Source of the DNA: Crossaster papposus
Lineage: Eukaryota > Echinodermata > Asteroidea > Velatida > Solasteridae
Direction of reading: 5' to 3'
Length of the DNA stretch: 64,000 nt
Assembly: GCA_037893245.1 (NCBI GenBank)
Contig: JBAIAA010000605.1
Span: 1,988,501-2,052,500, forward strand
Shown piece after piece: positions 12,526-24,300 of this stretch. Position numbers and translations under genes: made by a program. Below the pieces are notes generated by a model. It was not told the DNA's origin and searched no databases. It was given only the letters and a program-made list of their open reading frames with translations. Position 1 is the stretch's first letter. Each line of letters starts with the position of its first letter.

Positions 12526-13275
12526 AAGACGCCAGGGCTACATGCACCTCGATCAGACGCCGGGGCTACATGTAACTCGATCAGACGCCGGGGCTACCTC
12601 GATCAGACGCCGGGGCTACCTCGATCAGACGCCGGGGCTGCCTCGATCAGACGCCGGGGCTACCTGGATCAGACGCCGGGGCTACCTCGATCAGACGCCA
12701 GGGCTACCTCGATCAGACGCCAGGGCTACCTCGATCAGACGCCAGGGCTACCTCCATCAGACGCCGGGGCTACCTCCATCAGACGCCAGGGCTACCTCGA
12801 TCAGACGCCGGGGCTACCTCCATCAGACGCCAGGGCTACCTCGATCAGACGCCGGGGCTACCTCCATCAGACGCCGGGGCTACCTCCATCAGACGCCGGG
12901 GCTACCTCCATCAGACGCCGGGGCTACCTCGATCAGACGCCGGGGCTACCTCGATCAGACGCCAGGGCTACCTCGATCAGACGCCAGGGCTACCTCGATC
13001 AGACGCCAGGGCTACCTCGATCAGACGCCGGGGCTACCTCGATCAGACGCCGGGGCTACCTCCATCAGACGCCGGGGCTACCTCGATCAGACGCCGGGGC
13101 TACCTCGATCAGACGCCGGGGCTACCTCGATCAGACGCCAGGGCTACCTCGATCAGACGCCTGGGCTACCTCGATCAGACGCCGGGGCTACCTCGATCAG
13201 ACACCAAGGCTACCTCGATCAGACGGTGCTACCTCAGACGCCAGGGCTACCTCCATCAGACGCCGGGGCTACCTC
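12526..13275 (+). repeat. 22-bp minisatellite, about 34 units
   Basis: Tandem units of CGATCAGACGCCGGGGCTAC plus CT, with recurring variants CCATC/CGATC and CCAGGG/CCGGGG. Because 22 is not a multiple of 3, three units make a 22-codon cycle. The array is open in two forward frames (12436-13362 and 12542-13300), giving repetitive peptides with RGYLDQTPGLPRSDAG. I regard these frames as by-products of the repeat. Confidence 0.93.
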
Positions 13276-13474
13276 AAACCCAGCTCTGCAGACATTTTAG
13301 CCAACTTGCAAGCTTTGTCCAACTGCTTGCATGACTTCTTATGCTTTCTTTTTGTGAAGTAGTTCCGCACAAGAGTGACAATCGACGAGTCTGAAAACAA
13401 ACATGTCATTAAAGAGTATGTGCTCAGCAAAGTGTTGCAGGAGCCTTTTGAGATATTGTGGACACAAAAGTGAG

Positions 13475-13850
13475 CACTATTTAGAGTCAGTGCAGTCCTT
13501 CTGATTTGAAAATCACAGGCGTGTTGAGAAAGGCACACCTTGATTTTTCTAGGCATGTACATTTCCAAGGCGTGTGATTCTGTGGTCCAACCTGAGACTA
13601 AAACAATACTTGGCATTTTTGTAATAATATTAATCTTGGTGAGTTTACAGTAAAGCCATTTTCTCTTTAATGACATTGTTTTCACAAACCATGTAGTATA
13701 ATTATGCCGTAAATGTATGCCGAGGTGTGCGGTACAGTGGGATTCAGGCGTGCGATTAGTAGCACTTCTCACAAAGCTTTTAGGCGTGCGATGGTGTGGG
13801 GGTGCGATCGCACGCCTCAAATCAGAAGAACTGCAGTGCATTTGGGTATT
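13475..13850. mobile_element. Element with inverted ends
   Basis: GTGCAGTCCTTCTGATTTG near 13492 is inverted as CAAATCAGAAGAACTGCAG near 13820, with matching CAGGCGTG/CACGCCT next to them. The 190-codon reverse ORF over this stretch (13841-13269) has no recognisable domain. Confidence 0.45.
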
Positions 13851-14083
13851 ATATGAGTGAGTTTGTTTAGCCCACCCGAGTCAACACAGGTTAGCCCCGG
13901 GTCATTTGTTTAACTCCGATGTCGTACTCGGGCATCACTGGGGTCAGTCACCACAGACCCTGCTTGTGGTGCAGAGTCACTGACTGGTGGAATTAGCCCT
14001 ATGCATGCGATGTTCATTCTAAGAAACAAACAAATATGTCGGCCAGGTTGTGAATAACTTCAAGTGGGCTAAAACATACTAAA

Positions 14084-14089
14084 TTTATT
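14084..14089 (-). terminator. Possible poly(A) signal of TAF1A
   Basis: TTTATT on the plus strand (AATAAA on the gene strand) lies about 1.07 kb after the stop codon. No stronger candidate was seen closer, but the link is weak. Confidence 0.3.
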
Positions 14090-14774
14090 GGAAGTCTAAA
14101 CATCATTATTAACTGATCTCTTTGAGACTTTAGAAGCTGTTATTCTAGTCTGATGTTGTTTTATATACTTGTTTCAATTAACGAAGAAACAGTAAATTAA
14201 AATGTGTTTTGTCAATGGCTACAGCCGCGGCTACAAACATCATGTGAGGATTGTGATGGCTAGCATTTGAGTGTTCGTTTTTAGCACGGCTCTCGTGGCT
14301 AACACGACTGGCTTTACCAGAGTGGATCCGGGTGAGATACTTAAACGCACCCACTCCGAAGAGTTTGCCTTATAAATAGCGCTCTTATATTGCATCCAAC
14401 ATATCTCAAAATTAAATTCTAGATTCTTGAGAACAAAAACGAGGCTCGTGACCATCAGTAATACAATATCAACTCAACTATTAAAATGAGATAAATGTCC
14501 AAAAGTCTTGTTTTTTTATAAATCTACCTGTAGGTAAGTTTTGCCTAGCCCGATAATCAAATTGGAATAATCAGGACTGTTGGGGGTTTTAATGAAAAAT
14601 TGTAATAACATTTGTGATTTGTGACTTGTATCCTCTCCGATCGATATTTAGCAGATTTGCAGCATCGTTTGTATCTTTGGTAATGATCCCCGACTACATG
14701 GCATATACGGGATTTATGGCTTCAAATTACGGCCCCGAACCAAGACATTGAGCAAATGAGGAACTGCCAACAAA

Positions 14775-14850
14775 TGGCCGGATAATGCAGTTGGTAGAGC
14801 AGCAGAATCGTAATCCAGAGGTCGCAGGTTCAAGCCCCGCTCAAGTCAAT
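14775..14850 (+). pseudogene. tRNA-like sequence (tRNA pseudogene or SINE head)
   Basis: An A-box-like TTGGTAGAGCAG at 14790-14802 and a B-box-like GGTTCAAGCCC at 14827-14837 have tRNA spacing, with TCGTAA in the anticodon-loop position (CGT, threonine-like). The anticodon stem has several mismatches and no acceptor stem closes, so it is probably a degenerate tRNA or tRNA-derived SINE. Confidence 0.5.
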
Positions 14851-15156
14851 TTCCCAGTCAATTTCTTGTTCTAAATGTTAAAACCACTAGCTACATGCTA
14901 CATGTACATGTTTACATAATTGTTTACATTATTTGCTTCTTTTTGTTCTTTTTTTGTAAATCATTGTCGGGAAATAGTTAAAATAGTTTTTCTCTCCCAT
15001 TAAATTTCAGTACATAACAATTTGAATTGATTCATTACTTGGATAGCCCTGAGGCAATATGACATAATGTGTTGTTTACATTTGCGTTTTCCTATAGGAG
15101 CAAATGCCACCAAGCTCCCAATACAAGGCAAACGTGCTACGTCATCATGTCAAAGT

Positions 15157-15301
15157 CTATGAATTCCTACCTTCTGTATGCATGATTGAAATGATCACAG
15201 CTTTCTGTAGTGCCACCTTCTTGTTCTTTTTGAGAAGTCTTTTGGTCGTCTTGGTGTTGAAGTGGTAGGATAGCCACCAGTCTCTCTGGCTCCAGCACAT
15301 C
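15157..15301 (-). CDS. TAF1A: TAF1A exon 9 (terminal)
   Basis: The acceptor is ggcgttgctag. It completes codon AA|G and reads MCWSQRDWWLSYHFNTKT to EGRNS, then TAG at 15157-15159. The DWW block and the following lysine-rich helix match the family C terminus. Confidence 0.88.
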
Positions 15302-18300
15302 CTAGCAACGCCTACACCAACAGTGTCTTGTCTAATTACAAATGTTGCAAGAGGAAACAATAGTTGAACCAAATGGTTTACATGCAAAGTGACCTAATAG
15401 TTGACCCAAAAGTGACCCGCATTGACCTAAAGATGACCCAGGTTCACCCCGAGTGACCTAGGTTAACTCACAGTGACTCTGGTTGACCCAAAGTGACCCA
15501 GGTTGACCCCCAAGGACTCGGGTTGACCCAAAGTGACCCAGGTTGACCCAAAAGGACTTAGGTTGACCCAAAAGGACTTAGGTTGACCCAAAGTGACCCA
15601 GGTTGACCCAAAAGACTCGGGTTGACCCAAGGTGACCCAGGTTGACTAAAAACAACTCGGGCTGACCTACAGGAACTAAGATTGATAGTGATCAAATTTG
15701 GTCGACTCAAAGTGAACCAGGTTGACAAAAGTGACTCAGATTGACCCAGATAGATTCTGCTTTTCCAAAAATGAACTTGCGAATTCGGCAAGTCGTAGCA
15801 ATCTATACCTACTTCTGAACGACTTTCATGAGGTGTTTTGCGAGTGCCCTCCACGGTGCTAGTCTCTTATACCAGCAGGGATAGTCCAGCATGTTAAACA
15901 GCGTGATGGTTATTAAGCTAATCTTGTGGCTGTAGTCCGAAGTCTTTGTTTTGAGCCGCCGGTTGAGGAGACTAACCAGGTCTAGTGCGAGGATATCCGA
16001 AGGAACTCTCCTCACAAAATCCTGGGAAAAGTAAAATGTGGAAAAAATGTTTGTGGGCAAAGCAAATACAGGGCGATCTAAAAAAGAAGAAGAAGAGGAA
16101 CGCCTAATTTTTAGTACCCTCCGACCAGAAAAACTAGTTTGGATGGATGGAGAATCTTTCTGTAGTTTTTATTCTAGTGGCCTTTTTCTGGAACAAATTA
16201 ATCGGGGGTCAGTTGAACAGTTAATCAACAGAAGCACGACAAGGCCTGTCCAACTGACCATCAACTTTGTTCCAGAAAAAGGTCCCTGAAATGAAAACTA
16301 CTGCACCGAATCGGGAGATTTGGTATCATTTTTTTTTCTAAAAAGATTCCTTGTCCATGCAAACTAGGTGTTTTTTCTGGTCGTAGGTAATGAAAATAGG
16401 CAGTTCCTGCTTTCTTTTGGACCACCCTGTGTAAAAGACTTCCTTAATATCAGGTAATTTTAGGTGCCCATTCGCACAGATTCGCACAAATATGAGGTAA
16501 AATGACTAAGTTCTGAACTCACTGTGACCGTGGTCATATCACACAGTACATGCTGGATGCACTGCGCACCATACAATAGCGCACTGTACAATATGCTGTA
16601 CACGCGTGTATGGTGCGTGATAAACTTCACGCTGTGCGAGGGCACACAAGATCGCTCCAAGATTTACGCTGCGCATGAATTAATTAGCATTGGTTGGGGA
16701 AGACATAAAGATCGCGTGCTGTATGCGGGAACGCAACATTACCTATCGCACAACTATGTCACCACAACTTCTTAGCTCTTGAAAGTATTTAAAAAACAAA
16801 AAACTTTCTTGCCCATAATATAAGGTCAAAGTTCATAGTATTTCCTTTTATCTGAGAAATTTCTTGAGCTGTTCAATGAGTCTCAAAGAAGCCAAACAAC
16901 ATCCTGATTGTTGACCCCCTCCTTTTGTATTTCCAAATGTTAGAGAAGCCCCCAGTAACCTACCGTGAGAACTCTGATAGTTTCTTGTTGATCACCATTG
17001 TTTCTCTTGAGGTGTTTATACAGGTATCTGTAGGCATTAGGGTTGTCTGGGCAGGATGTGCAGTACTTCTGTAGCAACTCTCTGGCATCGTCAAGTTTAC
17101 CATTTGTTTCCAGGATCTAGAGAGGGAAATTTATAAGGACATTAGCCTAAACTGTCAACGATATCATTAAACGGTGCACTCAGTGTGTTCCTAGATTAGC
17201 AACGAAATAAATTAAAACTAAGATTTTAACCGCCCACACACACAAGTGGGTAAATGCCGTCAATAGGGGACGGGGCATTGTCCGACCGTCTTCCCTCTTT
17301 TGTTTGTACTCTAACATTTTTGGATGATCGACATAGGATTTGCACACGAGTCTGAATCGGGGACCTTTGCGGAATAGGGGACCCCATTGTTCCCTTTGTC
17401 ATACGTCCCCTATTTCAATCAAAAACAAACTCACCACCACCCGCCCACACACACAGCTCTGTTTTGACCGGCAATCGTGGACGGGGTATTGTTCGACCGT
17501 CTTCCCTCTTTTGTTTATACTCTAACGTTTTTTGATGATCGCCATAGGATTTGTACATGGGAAAAGATCGTGGACGTTGTGTCAATCGTGGACCCATTGT
17601 TTGAATCCATATTCTTTTGTCCGACGACCACGATTGCCGGTCAATACAAACGCTAACACACCCGCCCACACACACAAGTGTGTAAAGGCCTTCGATCGTG
17701 GACGGGGTATTGTCCGACCGTCTTCCCTCTTTTGTTTATACTCTAACGTTTTTTGATGATCGCCATAGGATTTGTACACGGGAAAAGATCGTGGACGTTT
17801 TGTCAATCGTGGACCCATTGTTTGACTCCCAATTCTTTTGTCCGACGACCACGATTGCCGGTCAATACAAACGCACCACCACCCGCCCACACACCACTCC
17901 CCGCCCACAAAATCGCTACCACCTTTTAAAATGAATTTTTTACAGGTTAGTTTTTATGGTGTATATCTATAACTACATGTATATAGGATTAAAACAAACA
18001 GTGGGTTCCAATTACCAAACGTATACGATCCCTTTAAGTTAACAGTCTCTGCACGTTTTATAAAATAAAGTCCAACGTGGACAAGGGCTCCTCATACATG
18101 TACTTACCTCTACTTGCTTAGTGATGAAGATGTCCCAGACACCAGGCTCATCAGGCACAGGAATAGTGAAATCACACGACTGATCCCGATATCTAAAGCC
18201 AGCTTTGTCTGCATTCAGGTAAAAAAAGATTCCTTATTATCAAGTCCCCGTACTACAAACCTAAAGCAACAACTAAACTTCCCAAAAAATTACAGTTCTA

Positions 18301-21300
18301 GAATGAAACCTAAATGTACTTGGAGCAACTCAGGTAAACAGATTTGCAATTTATTTATTGGAGGACACATTTTTTGTGTCATCCTGGTCTTTTGCAACTC
18401 ATAGCTCTTTAATTTTTGCAAAACCACTTTCGAATAGAATTGACCAACTGCAGTAGAATTGACAAACTGCAGTTACAATTCAACCACAAAATTCCATAGT
18501 GTTGTTTATAACACACCTCTTGCTAGTTCTGTATTCTGGTTGGCTGAAACACGGTAACGTGGGGTTAACTACATACCGGTAGGCTAGTGAATGAGATTTG
18601 CGCCACTGTGAATTTGCGGGAAATAGTTCCTGAAGCGGGCAATAGACTTATGCTGCGTTCCAATCGCGTCGTGTTTATCGTGTTCGGGAGTTCACGAGTC
18701 GTATAATGGCGTTCTAATGGCGTTCTGGTAACTCGTGTTCACCAGTGGTGAACTCGAGGTTGAATTTTGTTCTCCATGTTCACGACTTCATAAACGAATG
18801 AAATACTCGCGCATGCGTGTTGGTTCACGTAGGAGTTCTTGCGCTATAAAGAATGTCCTTACCGCACAACTAACTCGACTGTGCGCGTGCCTCTTGGTGA
18901 GTAGCGTTTGGAATGCAACCCACTCGTGAACATGAAGAAATTCACGGTGAACACGATACACACGACGCGATTGGAACGCAGCATTACTTATTTTGACTGG
19001 TTACAGCGCTCTCAAGAGGTTTGCCAGCCTCATCTTAATATGAAAAATGGCGGCATCTGGATCTTTTGGACTGAGGTGTGTTATAAAACATATAGACTGG
19101 CATGATTCGGTCACTAGAGCACGTCTATCCCCCCTCGGGGTTGTGAGTGACCAGAAGGGGGACCTCAAAAATGGCCCACAAAAGGCTCCGACAGCAAATA
19201 AATTGAGGGCATGCCAATCGTGATTTGACCAGCACAGGGTCAATTCCACGATGAAGTGGACAAATTTGAAATTTGTAACTATCTTTAAAACTACAAGCAT
19301 CACAAAAACAAGTGTGGAATCAAATTAAAGAGGACAACAAGATCTTTCATTTGAGGGGTGTGACAGTGAGATTGAATGTAGTGTAGCATGATTTTGGGTC
19401 AAAAACATGGATTTTTGGTACTCATTGTGGCACCTAGTTTTTAAATCCAAAACGTGAGTGTTATTTGTGAGTTAGTTATTTTTCAGACATAGCAAAAGGT
19501 TCAAATTCAGTGCCAAAGGAGCTTTTTTGTTTGATTATTAGTTTCTTAAATGTTTAAACTGGAACCAAAGATAGGCAGACAAACCGTAATTTAATACTGG
19601 CCTGCAACCTAACTATGCATCCACACTTCGATTCCTTTAAGGTTATCGTCCGTAGTATGGATATCACTTCCCTACACAATTCATTTTGTATGGTTATGCT
19701 CAGGGCAAACAGGTAGATTTACTGCAGTCCACTGTGTTGGTATTTTCCCCCAGTGACGTGTCACAATTGAAACATCACATCACGTTACCTGAAAGTGACC
19801 TGCAGTGTTTGAAAGGATTAAGGATCATTCCATCAGGGTGGGATACGGTGTGTGACATTCATCCATATCTTTAAAAGTATCATCACATTTGATTCAGATT
19901 TTTATGTAACATCTGTATATTTGGGTGTGGAATATTTTAAAAGGTTTTCAATGATGTAAATGTTTTTGTTTTTTTTACAAAATTATGATTACAAAATGTG
20001 ACATTCGGACTATGTTCGGATGTAACATTGACACGTACTGTATCATTGTTTGCATATTTCTTTTTAATTATTATTTGTTCAACACTTTAACCCTACATGT
20101 AACCCCTACCCCATTTTTCTTGCACATAACTTAAATCCTGCAAGTTCCTGCAATTCCAAAGTGTTAAAACTCCATGTAACCTGAATCCTGCAAAATCCTC
20201 CAATATTTATTACCGGTGGCCACTGCCTGAATCCTGCAAAATCCTGCAGTGGGTTTACCATTGAGCTATAAAGCAGCAAAACATAGAACAAACAGCTGCC
20301 AAGTGCCCTATTACAACAAGGGTTTGCCGATGTGACCGTGCAAATGTACTAAAAGTAACATACACCTTGACTGGAGCTCTATGGTACCATCGGCCTGAAC
20401 CCGTCTCGGATGGAGTTTCGTTAAAAACAATCACGCACCTAGGTTCGGTGATGTTAAAATAATCCTGGCGCGAACTGGTTAAAAGAAGGCAATAGTTGCT
20501 GGAGCGAGTAAGATTTCAAGCTCATACCTCTTTGTTGCTGACTATCATCCGTCTGTTGCGGTGGCAGCAGACTGTCTTGATACCATTCCGCATACTTGAG
20601 TAGTCCCGCATACGCCTTACTCATCATCACCCAGTACTTAGCTCTCTCTTCTTCATGTGCGCTTAGACCACGACTTGTCATCTTAGCAGACTGGGATGAA
20701 AAAAGAAAGTAGAATGTTTTTTTTCTTCAAAAGTAATTAAACTTTTTACTGATGTACTCCCGCACCGAAGACCATCAGATCAACTGAAGCCAGGCCGAAC
20801 TCATCAACAGCATCGAACGATTGTACCCCGTCGCATCAGAGAAGCTATTGAAATCATCAAGCACATACAACACCATTCCCCAAGACATCGGTTTCTCGAT
20901 CCTCACCTCCCAGTCCAATGAATCCCCTATACCCTAGGACACTTAGTTTTCTAGCCTACAGGTCTCCTAGTCCCCTATACCCTTGACAACCTTCCTCTAA
21001 ACTGCCTTTCTTCTCACTGACACGCCTCAGTGATCATCCCACATCCTCCACGTCCTGCATGAATACTATTGGTTTGCATCCTTCTCATGCTCCACCGCTT
21101 CTAGGCACATAATAACTCCGCTTCACCATTGGTATCCTTTTAGTCTCCTGACGACGGGCAGAGCGTACTGTCCGAAACGTTGAGTTCCCTCCGGTTCTTT
21201 TCAGAACCACACAAACTCACGAAAGAGATGGTGCTACCAAAAACAACTTATCTCATTTATAAAGCCTCATTAACCAGTTCGTGCCGGGATTATTTAAAAC

Positions 21301-24300
21301 ATCACCGAGCCGCGGGAATATTTTTAACGAAACTCGATCTGAGGCGGGTTCTATTCAGGCCGATTATATACTGGGAAGCACACCCACGCATTTCAGGCCT
21401 TGCTCGCTGTTGACAGACATTTCCGGCCTTGCTCGAGACGTGTTTATGCGCCATCCGTTTTAAATCTGGGAAAAACTTCGCATGTCTATACGTCCTCCGA
21501 CGCGAACTGGTTAACCACCCAGCTTTATAAATAGACAAGCAATTTCAGCTCACCATTTTATCTCCTGAAGACGATCAGTGCATGCTGATCGGAAGGTCGA
21601 GTCGTGTCCTTCACTCAAACGGTTCTTTTCAGAACCACACAATTTATAAAAAGAGATTCAACCACATGGTGTTACCCAAAACCTTCACTAGTTTACTGCC
21701 ACCATGCAAAACTTCAAATCTTATTTTAAAGTTATTTAATCTCTGAATAAATGTGCCAAAAACAAGGTGTGGGGTATTTCCTCTTTTTTCGCTTTTTGTT
21801 TTTAACAATTTTTTAGAAACTTTTTTGGTTAACATACCGTGAATTTTCTGTAGAATGAAAAAATGTAATCCAATTAAATCCAATAGGTACCAGGCCAAAA
21901 CTGGTTGCGGAAGGTTTCTACTCAGCTGCGGAGATAGAAAGCCCTTTAGAAATACCGCGACCACTCTTAAACTGCTTTGTCTTGAGGTCAAATGTGACTG
22001 TGCACAGCGCCCACAATGTGGGACATTCTGCCGATCTTGCATGTATAATCAAATTTTACGTTACGTATAAAAATAGAGAAAATATAGAAAAACTAGTCGT
22101 GCTCTTTATATTGTAGGGCAAGTCGTTCCAGTATTTGATGGCTGCATTAACAAAAAGTAACAGTAGAATTACACGAAGGAATGTCGGTGTAAGTTACTGC
22201 GAGGCCATGGAAGTAAAGGTTCAATGGGAACACGACTTTAACCTAAATATATGAGATCTGCTGGACACATTTCTAAAATTCCTGAAATTCGCAGGAATTC
22301 AAAAATGCAAAAAAAAAAAAATTCACAAATTTGTCACCATTGACTTTTGTAGGAGCCGGTCTAATATGTCTGAAGCATGGAGTCATATTTTGGGATAGAT
22401 TTGTCAAGATATCTTGAAATTATTGTACCTGTATCTCAAACTCTGCATCCTTGAATTGTCCTCGGCTCAGAAGATAGAAAACCTTCTCCAGTTTTTTTCT
22501 CTTCTGTCGATGCCAAACGCCCTCCATTTTACTGCACACCACAGGTACAAAAATGAAGCAATGAGAATCGGATGTTTACGTCTCCTCATAATCCTCAAAA
22601 TACTTGAATGTTTAGAGTTCATGAACAAAATATTACCTCAGTGCGCAAGCAAGATAATTACTGTCGAGCCTAGTGGGCAGGACACCACATGCGTGTTCTG
22701 GTTTGTAATATAGAGTAAAGTATGCATGACAAATTATTTTCTGAATGTACACATAGCCATAGCGTCTCATATGATACTAAACATCAAGTATTGACAGCAT
22801 TGTCTTAAAAATCCCCCCCCCCCCCCCCCCCCCACCCACCTGCCCCCTATTAGATACACCATTGGAAATTGCTTTAATTGTCACGATTGGGTGGATTTGG
22901 GGGTTGTATTTTATAGTAAATATCGTTCAACTGACCTGTCGGAAGTTTTCCTATCATTGATGCCGAGAAAAAAACCAAATGGCATTCGTTTTCGACCGGC
23001 GTGGGGCAATTGTTCTTTTTTTTTTTCGCAATAGCCGTCCGACGACCATAAATATTTTGTTTATTAAATTATATTTTTCAGAACAATTACAGGATATCTA
23101 GCGCAATCATTTTGCTGGATGCCTTTTTACTTCTAAATGAGTAAGATATTTCTTATTCTTATTTTAACAAATTAGTCTACAGTTTACACATCCGGTCAGT
23201 GAATGGGTGCCAGCCAGATGACCAAGGCCGTGTTCGAAACGGGTGTCTAGAGCTACAGCTACGGCTATTGTCTGCGTCGGCCATTTTGTAGCGCTGTCCG
23301 AAATGCCGTCTAGAGCTACAGCTACGGCTACAACGTCACAAACATCTAGCCGTAAAAGAAGTTGTCTAGCTCAGGCAAAACAAAATGGCGGCAGCACTAA
23401 CTCTAATTTTGGTGTAAATTTTCGTTTATTTTTCAATGATAGTGCATTGAATTGAAACTAACAAATCGACAAATACGTCAATATCATCAGGTATTTCGAC
23501 CAGCTGTAACAAACATTGCAGACATCTAGCAGACGATAATTGTTGTAAATTCCTACATCGTAATTTTGCAAACACTAATTCAAGCGTCGCTTAGGGGCCC
23601 ACAAACTAGCCGTAGGCTCTACGGTAGCTGCGTCCGAATTCCATATACCTTAGCGCCTACGTAGACGTAACTGTAGTTGTAGACGTAGATCATAGCTCGA
23701 GATACTTGTTTCGGACACACTACTGTATGTGTAGGGTCAGGGAACCAGACTACAATAACAGTATTTTGTCTCACTTTTTCCGCATCTATGAACACAGGTC
23801 AGTGCATATTTGCTAATAAATACAAATCCCCAATCGATCAGTTTTTGACACTTTCAGCAAAAGCAAATGTATAAAAAAAAAATACTGCTTATAAATACTG
23901 GTATAAGACACACAAGCGCAAACACAAGAAGCAACTTAAGCCATGTTCGCACTGGACTTAAAATGATAAAGCGTACCTAGACGATGGGTCCTTTTCCCAT
24001 TTTAAGTCCAGTGCGGACAGCCTAGGACGTTTTCCTCTCAGGTACTTCTCCCGAGTCCAGTGGGTACTTCTACCGGCCAACTGCTGCCCGGGAAAACGTC
24101 CCTGGTCACTTTTCCCTAGACGATAAGTCCAGTGCGAACAGCGCGACTCGGTAAAAGCGTCCCAGGAAAACGTCCACCCGGCCCCCTAGTGCAAGGTCAC
24201 GCTATACAAGGCACTGCGCATGCGCTCTTTGCATTGTTTACATGCGGGCACGCGCTGATACATGCAAATCGCATCGTGATCACATTCGCACGTGGTTCTG

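Larger units (their letters stand above)
9401..15156. other. Intergenic region between nesprin and TAF1A 3' ends
   Basis: No conserved gene was recognised. The region holds a TTAACCAG fragment, foldbacks near 9979-10211, 10735-11254 and 13475-13850, the 22-bp minisatellite and a tRNA-like sequence. The rest (about 11260-12500 and 13850-14770) shows no structure I can support beyond AT-rich single-copy DNA. Confidence 0.6.

Noticed and set aside
12436-13362. 308-codon and 252-codon forward ORFs
   Set aside because: They are the 22-bp minisatellite read in two frames, with repeated peptides, no splice context and no domain.
13269-13841. 190-codon reverse ORF
   Set aside because: It has no domain, it spans the edge of the minisatellite and an inverted-repeat element, and its composition is like translated non-coding DNA.
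21644-22042. 132-codon reverse ORF
   Set aside because: It lies in TAF1A intron 4, overlaps the Penelope terminal repeat and shows no recognisable protein features.
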